Shown piece by piece: positions 6,400 to 10,647 of a stretch of 10,647 nucleotides of DNA. The notes beneath the pieces are model-generated. The model saw only the letters and a program-made list of their open reading frames with translations, did no database searches and was not told where the DNA came from. How positions within the stretch are numbered: position 1 is the stretch's first letter; each line of letters starts with the position of its first letter. The DNA lies in contig CALLDR010000166.1 of assembly GCA_937997955.1 (NCBI GenBank), forward strand, positions 1 through 10,647, in the 5' to 3' direction. This stretch comes from an uncultured Emergencia sp. Lineage in GTDB: Bacteria; Bacillota; Clostridia; Peptostreptococcales; Anaerovoracaceae. The translations under genes and the position numbers were made by a program.

Positions 6400-6666
6400 C
6401 TATTTGTAATTCTTTCCATAAAGCATATGCGTTATGGTTGCGGTTCCGGTCGTCACTGTTGAATATCTGGATAATCCGTCCATGATCATCCGATATTCCA
6501 TACTTGCCGTGCATGTCGCTGTAGCTTTACCCCCATCTGGAGCCTCACTGTTTTCATCGTAATCTACAATAAAAGCGACTCCGTTTGTCTTATTCAATTC
6601 GGCGTCACTGGAATTGGTGCTTTGGGGCAAATTGATCACCGCATTATATATTTGCTTGGGTCTCAA
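6400..6666 (-). pseudogene. N-terminally truncated secreted-type protein fragment (up to 88 codons)
   Basis: The frame reads KQIYNAVINLPQ, then NGVAFIVDYDENSEAPDG, then SMEYRMIMDGLSRYSTV and ends LYGKNYK. The composition (many Thr, Ser, Asn and Gly, few Lys) fits an exported or surface domain. There is no signal peptide, and the only start candidate is a TTG at 6666 whose AAGGG is adjacent rather than spaced. An in-frame TAA lies two codons upstream. The 3' end is intact: its TAG overlaps the ribosome site of the next gene, as in a working operon. The simplest reading is a secreted protein that lost its 5' end. A short real gene starting at an internal codon cannot be excluded. No family recognised. 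Confidence 0.45.
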
Positions 6667-6688
6667 CCCTTACATCTATATAAACCTG

Positions 6689-6717
6689 AAAAAGCGACAA
6701 AAGGGGACAAGCTTTTT
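6689..6717 (-). terminator. Weak candidate terminator after the sigma/anti-sigma pair
   Basis: AAAAAGC (6689-6695) can pair with GCTTTTT (6711-6717) around a 15-nt loop. On the minus strand the second arm is itself a T run. The hairpin starts about 9 bases after the stop of the DUF4367 gene. The stem is short and AT-rich, so termination would be partial at best. Confidence 0.35.
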
Positions 6718-6725
6718 AAAAATTT

Positions 6726-7403
6726 TTATCGAATTGATTTTACCATTTCTTCCACTAATTCCATTCTGCAAGTTCCTATTATCTGAAACAAACTTGTTCC
6801 ATCGGTCCAGATCATAGCATTATTTCCAGCCTTCGAATAAGAATACCCTTTATATCCACTGATCTCTATCTCAGAAAAATCAGCGTTTTCATTATCCACA
6901 CTTAACCCCATTGAATCTATGCCAAGCGACTGTATATAGTAAATCACGGTCCCGTCTTCGCCTTCGTACTCAATATAGTAGTCCGTCCTACTCTTATCTT
7001 CTGTCACAATCCGATACCCTTCCGGCGTTTCTGGCTTGATGTGACGAAACTCCTTTGTCAGGCCGTCGGGGTCCTCAACCTCGAAGGTTACGTCCATGGT
7101 CCCCTGCTCCTCATTCTCGCTGGTCAGCCATTTCACCAGAGGCTTTGTCACCGCCACGCCGCACGCCGCGGTCACCATGATCAAAGCGGCCGCGAGAGCC
7201 AAAGCCACGGCCCGCCGGATTCTGCGTCTGCCAACGCTGACGTACTGCCGGTCCGCCATGACAAAGATCCTGCGCATCTGCTCCGTAAATTCCCCGCTGA
7301 ACGCATAGTCATACGTTTCAGGATCAAAGGCATCTGTTTCGGCGAAATCGAGCAGCAAAGCGTCTTCGATGATCTGGTGAACTCTATTTTCCATCTCCAT
7401 CAT
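6726..7403 (-). CDS. DUF4367-type single-pass membrane protein, probable anti-sigma factor (about 222-225 aa)
   Basis: Residues 1-60 are cytoplasmic and acidic, then basic (VGRRRIRR). One transmembrane segment spans about 64-82 (AVALALAAALIMVTAAC). The outer domain (about 110-224) has the DUF4367 pattern: PETPEGYRIVTED, YYIEYEGEDGTVIYYIQSL, then VDNENADFSEIEISGYKGY and MIWTDGTSLFQIIGT. Such proteins are commonly encoded directly after ECF-like sigma factors in Clostridia, where they are thought to hold the sigma factor at the membrane. No zinc-binding anti-sigma (ZAS) motif is visible, so the anti-sigma role rests on topology and context. The gene overlaps the end of the sigma gene by about 20 bases. 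Of three ATGs (7403, 7400, 7394) the latter two fit the GGAG site better. Confidence 0.78.
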   Translation of the reverse strand: MMEMENRVHQIIEDALLLDFAETDAFDPETYDYAFSGEFTEQMRRIFVMADRQYVSVGRRRIRRAVALALAAALIMVTAACGVAVTKPLVKWLTSENEEQGTMDVTFEVEDPDGLTKEFRHIKPETPEGYRIVTEDKSRTDYYIEYEGEDGTVIYYIQSLGIDSMGLSVDNENADFSEIEISGYKGYSYSKAGNNAMIWTDGTSLFQIIGTCRMELVEEMVKSIR

Positions 7404-7926
7404 TCTCCAATCTTTCTCTCAAAAGCTTTCTGGCCCGCTGCGCTCGTTTCTTCGCGTTTTCTACGGTGATTCCCAGCAGATTTGCCGTTTCCTTCAAATC
7501 ATACCCGTAGTATTCATGCAGGTAAAAGGCATGGCGGTAGATTTCCGGAAGCTCTCTGACCGCCTGAACTGCTTCATCATACCGTGCTTTCACTACAGTG
7601 TCAGACCACGAATCACCCGGTTCCTGCCAGTTTTCCATAGCATCATAGGATTCTGCAGCAAAGTTTCCCTTCATCATTGTAAGCGCAGCGTTTCTAACTA
7701 TAATAACCGTAAAATTCTTTGTCTGGGGACAAAAAATTTCACCTACTTTATGAAAATTTTTTGCTATGCGAAGAAAAGCCTCCTGTACCGCGTCTTCTGC
7801 CAGATGGTCATCTTTTAGAATCCGCTTGGCCTCATAATGCATCAGCTTTCTATATTGATGATACAGCTGCACAAATCTGGACTTTTCATCCTCTGTATCC
7901 AGCATCATCAGGAAAATGTTCAGCAC
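7384..7926 (-). CDS. ECF-like sigma-70 family RNA polymerase sigma factor (180 aa)
   Basis: It directs RNA polymerase to a special set of promoters. Region 2 is at about residues 18-85 (FVQLYHQYRKLMHYEAKRIL, DDHLAEDAVQEAFLRI) and region 4 at about 117-172 (LPEIYRHAFYLHEYYGYD, ETANLLGITVENAKKRAQRA). Regions 1 and 3 are missing, as in ECF-type factors, and the length is usual. The start chosen is GTG at 7926, with AAAGGTGG 7 nt upstream. The frame is open to 7971, but that extension overlaps the promoter -10 and would lie upstream of the expected transcript start. The gene overlaps the DUF4367 partner gene, so the two are coupled. It is the first gene of the minus-strand block. The LMMLDTEDEKSRF start is typical of this Clostridia group. 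Confidence 0.88.
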   Translation of the reverse strand: MLNIFLMMLDTEDEKSRFVQLYHQYRKLMHYEAKRILKDDHLAEDAVQEAFLRIAKNFHKVGEIFCPQTKNFTVIIVRNAALTMMKGNFAAESYDAMENWQEPGDSWSDTVVKARYDEAVQAVRELPEIYRHAFYLHEYYGYDLKETANLLGITVENAKKRAQRARKLLRERLENDGDGK

Positions 7927-7961
7927 GCCGGTTCCACCTTTTCTATATATGAGTTTACCTA

Positions 7962-7990
7962 ATTGTATCACACAATATATTCCACTGCAA
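7962..7990 (-). promoter_or_regulatory. Promoter of the sigma/anti-sigma operon
   Basis: On the minus strand TTGCAG (7985-7990) is separated by 17 bp from TACAAT (7962-7967). The -10 carries an extended TGA. Expected transcription starts near 7955, giving a leader of about 28 nt to the GTG at 7926. The -35 is weak; the -10 is good. Confidence 0.55.
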
Positions 7991-8033
7991 GGCTTCGCTA
8001 ACTAGATAATTCGGTGCTTTTTCGGACTTTTTA

Positions 8034-8062
8034 TTGACAATTTGATTTATTTATGGTATATT
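8034..8062 (+). promoter_or_regulatory. Strong promoter of the HTH-Uma2 gene
   Basis: A perfect TTGACA (8034-8039) is followed after exactly 17 bp by TATATT (8057-8062), preceded by TGG (extended -10). This is close to the housekeeping sigma-A consensus. It is divergent from the sigma-operon promoter at 7962-7990. The predicted start near 8069 gives a leader of about 40 nt. Confidence 0.75.
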
Positions 8063-8109
8063 AACGGTATAAAAGAGACTCCGCCCCTTACGAAAGGAAT
8101 ATTCTTATT

Positions 8110-8910
8110 ATGACTTTGACAGAAATGAAGCAAAAAAAGCATGAACTCGGCTATTCCAATGAACAGATCGCGCAGCTGTCCGGTGTGCCCTTCGGCACGG
8201 TACAGAAGATATTTTCCGGCACTACCAAGCATCCCCGTTATGCCACTCTGCAGGCTCTGGAAAAGATCTTTGCCGACCAAAAGCCTTCCAGCAGCGGCGC
8301 CTCAACTGTTCAGGAAGAAGTCTTCTCTTACGGAGCATGCAAAACAGAAAAGAAGCAGGGTGAATATACACTGGAGGACTACTACGCTCTGCCCGATGAC
8401 TATCGGGCAGAACTGATCGACGGCGTCATCTACGAGATGTCCTCTCCCAATTTCAACCACCAACTGCTGGCTTCCAGACTGCACATGGCGCTTTTCAGCC
8501 ATATTCTAAAAAATAAAGGGGACTGCTTTGCTCTGGAAGCTCCCATGGACGTTCAGCTGGATTGTGATAACAGGACCATGGTCCAGCCCGACGTTATCGT
8601 CCTCTGTGACCGCGGGAAGCGGCGCAAGTTCGGTATCTTCGGCGCGCCGGATCTTCTCATAGAGATTCTCTCGCCATCGACGAGAAAAAAGGATCTTGGC
8701 ATCAAATTCGTAAAATACGAAAATGCAGGTGTGCGTGAATACTGGATTATCGATCCTGATCAGGAGAAGGTTCTGGTCTATGATTTCTCACAGGAAATTT
8801 ACCCGGTCATCTACGGCTTTCAGAGCAAGATTCCTGTCGGTATCTTTGATGGAAAGTGCGTCATCGATTTTTCCGAGGTCTCTGATGATCTGTACACAGG
8901 AGAGGAATAG
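8110..8910 (+). CDS. Helix-turn-helix protein fused to an Uma2-family (PD-(D/E)XK-like) domain (266 aa)
   Basis: Residues about 1-56 form an XRE-like helix-turn-helix: MTLTEMKQKKHELGYSNEQI, then AQLSGVPFGTVQKIF and TLQALEKIF. A linker (about 57-82) leads to an Uma2 domain (about 85-255) with TLEDYYALPDDYRAELIDG, NFNHQLLASRL, VQPDVIVL (D161), and PDLLIEILSPSTRKKDLG (E185), then KFVKYENAGVREYWIIDP. The family is related to PD-(D/E)XK endonucleases, and the Asp of QPD and Glu of IEILSPS are the expected active-site acids. The biological substrate is not established for most members. Uma2 proteins are usually about 190 residues without a DNA-binding head, so the fusion is notable. The ATG at 8110 has AAAGGA 11 nt upstream. 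A good promoter precedes it and a terminator follows it; it is monocistronic. Confidence 0.85.
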   Translation: MTLTEMKQKKHELGYSNEQIAQLSGVPFGTVQKIFSGTTKHPRYATLQALEKIFADQKPSSSGASTVQEEVFSYGACKTEKKQGEYTLEDYYALPDDYRAELIDGVIYEMSSPNFNHQLLASRLHMALFSHILKNKGDCFALEAPMDVQLDCDNRTMVQPDVIVLCDRGKRRKFGIFGAPDLLIEILSPSTRKKDLGIKFVKYENAGVREYWIIDPDQEKVLVYDFSQEIYPVIYGFQSKIPVGIFDGKCVIDFSEVSDDLYTGEE

Positions 8911-8992
8911 CCGTTGCGAAGGCGGCCTCGCAGGAAAAGCAGACAGGAAAATACACGCCGCAGATAAGCTCTATGCAGTTACCGCACGAAAA

Positions 8993-9032
8993 AAAGTCCT
9001 TAAACACCTGATTTTAGGCATTTAAGGACTTT
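8993..9032. terminator. Bidirectional terminator between the Uma2 gene and rpsR
   Basis: AAAGTCCTTAAA (8993-9004) pairs perfectly with TTTAAGGACTTT (9021-9032), a 12-bp stem. Read on the minus strand it ends in seven Ts and terminates the rpsF-ssb-rpsR operon. On the plus strand it is followed by ATTTCTGTTTCTCTGTTT and can end the Uma2 transcript. Confidence 0.85.
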
Positions 9033-9064
9033 GATTTCTGTTTCTCTGTTTATGCAGCTTTTAA

Positions 9065-9298
9065 TTAGTCGGCAACATAAGGCAGTAAAGCGACGATTCT
9101 TGCTCTCTTGATAGCAGTTGTCACTTCTCTCTGATGTACTGCGCAAGTACCAGTGATTCTCTTAGGCAGGATTTTACCTCTTTCGGTAACGTACTTTCTA
9201 AGCTTATCTACGTCTTTATAGTCGATCACTTCTGTCTTGTCAGCGCAGAACTGGCATACTTTTTTTCTTCTCATGCCGCCACGTCTTCTATCCATCAT
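9065..9298 (-). CDS. rpsR: 30S ribosomal protein S18
   Basis: A core protein of the small ribosomal subunit that pairs with S6 on the platform next to 16S rRNA. Full length at 77 residues, with the family signatures RRKKVCQFCADK, YKDVDKLRKYVTERGKILP, TGTCAVHQREVTTAIKRAR and ALLPY. Cys15, Cys18, Cys52 and His55 form a CxxC plus CxxH set, as in the zinc-binding type of S18. Two ATGs stand side by side (9298 and 9295); the first lies 11 nt after GGAG. It is the last gene of the rpsF-ssb-rpsR operon, 20 nt after ssb, and is followed by a strong terminator. Confidence 0.97.
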   Translation of the reverse strand: MMDRRRGGMRRKKVCQFCADKTEVIDYKDVDKLRKYVTERGKILPKRITGTCAVHQREVTTAIKRARIVALLPYVAD

Positions 9299-9318
9299 GT
9301 TACATGTATCTCCTTTCC

Positions 9319-9861
9319 TTAGAATGGAACGTCTTCATCGATCGCCTGGAAGGAATCCGGCATCTCCTCCGGCATGCCGCCTGACTGCGGTTCACTGTAA
9401 CCACCCTGGCCGCCGTAGTTCTGCTGCGGAGCATATCCTCCCTGCTGCTGATTGCCATAGCCGCCCTGCTGGCTGTATCCGCCTTGCTGGCCGCCATAGT
9501 TTGAAGAAGCGTTCTGTCTTGGCGCGGAACCGTTTTGATTGCGGTCACCCCACTCCAAAAATTCAACTCTGTCCGCCACAACATCGGTGGTGTAAACAGT
9601 CACACCATCTTTGTTCTGATAGCTTCCGGTCTGTAGTCTTCCCTGAACGCCTACCAGTCTGCCCTTTGCCAGATAACGCTCGCAGTTTTCCGCCTGTCTG
9701 CCGAAAACGGTGATGCGCGGAAAATCGGTCTGCTTTTCGCCGCCTGCCCGCACGGGTCTGTCGATAGCGATAGTAAAGGTCGCAACCGCCATCTGCGTTG
9801 CCGCGGTATATCTGATCTCAGGATCTCTGGTCAGCCTTCCGATTAGTACAACACTATTCAT
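9319..9861 (-). CDS. ssb: Single-stranded DNA-binding protein
   Basis: It coats single-stranded DNA in replication, repair and recombination and recruits partner proteins. An OB-fold spans about residues 1-105 (MNSVVLIGRLTRDPEIRYT, ATFTIAID, ITVFGRQAENCERYLAKG, RLQTGSYQNKDG, and VVADRVEFLE). A flexible linker (about 106-168) is rich in Gly, Gln, Tyr and Asn, with several QQGGY-like repeats. The conserved acidic tip DEDVPF at 175-180 is intact, so it should bind partners normally. The ATG at 9861 has GGAG 9 nt upstream. Its place between rpsF and rpsR is the usual one in Bacillota, 17 nt after rpsF. Confidence 0.97.
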   Translation of the reverse strand: MNSVVLIGRLTRDPEIRYTAATQMAVATFTIAIDRPVRAGGEKQTDFPRITVFGRQAENCERYLAKGRLVGVQGRLQTGSYQNKDGVTVYTTDVVADRVEFLEWGDRNQNGSAPRQNASSNYGGQQGGYSQQGGYGNQQQGGYAPQQNYGGQGGYSEPQSGGMPEEMPDSFQAIDEDVPF

Positions 9862-9878
9862 TTAACTACACTCCATTC

Positions 9879-10166
9879 TTATTTCGCTTCTTTACAAATG
9901 ATGATGTGTCTCATGACATCGTCAGAGATTCTCAGTCTTCTGTCGAGTTCCTTAGGTAATTCCGGGCTTGCTGCGAATTCGATGACTACATAGTAACCTT
10001 CGTTCTTCTTCTCGATCGGATATGCAAGCTTTCTCATTCCCCAAGCGTCGACTTTCTCGACCTCGCCCTCAGCAGCAATAACTGCTTTTACTTTTTCGAT
10101 GGCAGCTTCTCTCTTCTCATCTTCTAAAGCAGGGTTGATAATGAACATAACTTCATACTTTTTCAT
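9879..10166 (-). CDS. rpsF: 30S ribosomal protein S6
   Basis: A small-subunit ribosomal protein that binds S18. It begins MKKYEVMFIINPALED and contains VDAWGMRKLAYPIEKKNEGYY and LRISDDVMRHIII, the standard S6 landmarks; 95 residues is normal. The ATG at 10166 is preferred over an in-frame GTG at 10175, because GGAGG ends 8 nt before the ATG and overlaps the GTG. It is the first gene of the operon, with a promoter at 10256-10283 and a leader hairpin that may take part in S6:S18 feedback. Confidence 0.97.
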   Translation of the reverse strand: MKKYEVMFIINPALEDEKREAAIEKVKAVIAAEGEVEKVDAWGMRKLAYPIEKKNEGYYVVIEFAASPELPKELDRRLRISDDVMRHIIICKEAK

Positions 10167-10193
10167 TGGTTTCACCTCCCTATGGACTAAATG

Positions 10194-10212
10194 GCGTAAG
10201 TTTTGCTTACGC
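10194..10212 (-). promoter_or_regulatory. Hairpin in the rpsF leader, possible S6:S18 autoregulatory site
   Basis: GCGTAAG pairs perfectly with CTTACGC around a 5-nt loop, inside the leader of about 80 nt between the promoter and the rpsF start. Many bacteria have an rpsF leader structure bound by the S6:S18 complex. Here I can see the hairpin but not clearly the CCG-containing bulge typical of that motif, so the function is inferred. Confidence 0.4.
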
Positions 10213-10255
10213 AGAGAACTGCACGATCTCGTCTACTTGAAAATCATGCCCTATT

Positions 10256-10283
10256 AGTATACCACAAATCCTTGGAAATGCAA
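10256..10283 (-). promoter_or_regulatory. Promoter of the rpsF-ssb-rpsR operon
   Basis: On the minus strand TTGCAT (10278-10283) is 16 bp from TATACT (10256-10261), or CTTGCA 17 bp away. TGG precedes the -10, an extended form. The start near 10249 gives a leader of about 80 nt to rpsF. The rest of the gene-free interval (10284-10390) shows no clear terminator for the upstream nuclease gene. Confidence 0.65.
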
Positions 10284-10390
10284 GGGTTTTTTGCAGATTC
10301 CGCCAAATCCGCTGAATCCTGAGAGCATGCCGCCTCATAAATATCAAAAATTTCCTGTGATAGGCTTCACGATAGACAAAGAATCCCCGT

Positions 10391-10647
10391 TTATTTCTGC
10401 GTGCTTCCTTCATAATCTGCAAAGTATGCCTTTGCTCTTTCCTCGTCCAGTTCAAAGCGTTTCTGCAGACGTTTTACAATTTCAGCTTTATCCTTTCCGT
10501 CCTCTAAATAATCCGCAATCAACGCAGCAATACCCCGCTCCAGGCCTTGCTCAATACCCCGTTCGAGGCCCTGTTCAATTCCCTGTTCGAGACCCTGTTC
10601 GAGACCTTGTTCAAGGCCCTGTTCCATGCCCACGGCGCGGCCTTTCT
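10391..10647 (-). CDS. C-terminal tail of an Rpn/PD-(D/E)XK transposase-type nuclease (5' end outside window)
   Basis: The frame is open to the right edge and stops at TAA 10391-10393. It consists of a long run of tetrapeptides (EQGL, EQGI, ERGI) followed by a helical end: ALIADYLEDGKDKAEIVKRL, then KRFELDEERAKAYFADYE. Rpn-family recombination-promoting nucleases and related 'PD-(D/E)XK nuclease family transposase' proteins typically end this way: a GxxxG-type run of Glu/Gln/Gly repeats, then a small helical domain. The nuclease core lies outside the window. A GTG at 10633 is in frame but is probably internal. It is on the same strand as rpsF, which has its own promoter. Confidence 0.65.
   Translation of the reverse strand, partial: KGRAVGMEQGLEQGLEQGLEQGIEQGLERGIEQGLERGIAALIADYLEDGKDKAEIVKRLQKRFELDEERAKAYFADYEGSTQK
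10532..10624 (-). repeat. 12-bp coding tandem repeats, (E-Q/R-G-L/I)n
   Basis: About eight near-identical 12-base units encode GLEQ/GIEQ/GLER repeats in the nuclease tail. The units differ mainly at third positions and in one Gln/Arg and one Leu/Ile codon. Such arrays can change length by slippage. Confidence 0.8.

Noticed and set aside
7927..7971. Upstream ATG for the sigma factor
   Set aside because: It overlaps the -10 box of the promoter at 7962-7990, so it would not be in the transcript. GTG at 7926 has a good ribosome site.
8723..9025. Plus-strand ORF overlapping the end of the Uma2 gene
   Set aside because: Wrong frame inside a well-supported gene, and it runs into the terminator hairpin.
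10207..10455. 82-codon minus-strand ORF upstream of rpsF
   Set aside because: It spans the rpsF promoter and overlaps the nuclease tail in another frame; no ribosome site and no family features.

Overview
The window looks like a chromosomal piece of a Gram-positive, low-to-mid GC Clostridia-type (Bacillota) genome. The reasons are the rpsF-ssb-rpsR operon, strong purine-rich ribosome binding sites, an ECF-like sigma factor paired with a DUF4367-type membrane protein, an Uma2-family protein, and the repeat-rich tail of an Rpn/PD-(D/E)XK transposase-type nuclease. I cannot name the species from the sequence.

Right part (about 8.0-10.65 kb). This holds ordinary core and common accessory genes. 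An Rpn-type nuclease tail enters from the right edge on the minus strand. The minus-strand operon rpsF-ssb-rpsR (S6, SSB, S18) follows, with a recognisable promoter and a leader hairpin. A strong bidirectional terminator separates it from a plus-strand gene for a protein with an N-terminal helix-turn-helix and a C-terminal Uma2 domain. That gene has a near-consensus promoter (TTGACA, 17 bp, TATATT).

Left and middle (about 0.07-7.93 kb). Every gene here is on the minus strand. The block starts with an ECF-like sigma factor and its overlapping single-pass DUF4367 partner, a probable anti-sigma factor. It continues with small secreted or membrane-anchored proteins and gene remnants: an N-terminally truncated secreted fragment, a membrane-anchored helical protein (copy 1), a signal peptide plus I9-like propeptide with no S8 protease domain, a short 'PGTYYV' protein, a longer two-domain paralogue of it, a degraded third copy, a unique membrane-anchored protein, an unassigned open stretch, a second copy of the membrane-anchored helical protein, two paralogous secreted fibronectin-III-like proteins, and an overlooked 43-codon ORF.

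Interpretation. Three pairs or sets of local paralogues (FnIII pair, helical membrane-anchored pair, PGTYYV set) lie beside broken copies. This suggests a cell-surface or secreted gene cluster that grows by local duplication and decays. A sigma/anti-sigma pair at its upstream end might control it, but that link is inferred from position and strand only. Five promoter candidates in the window carry a TG-n extended -10. No CRISPR array, tRNA, rRNA or complete insertion sequence was seen.
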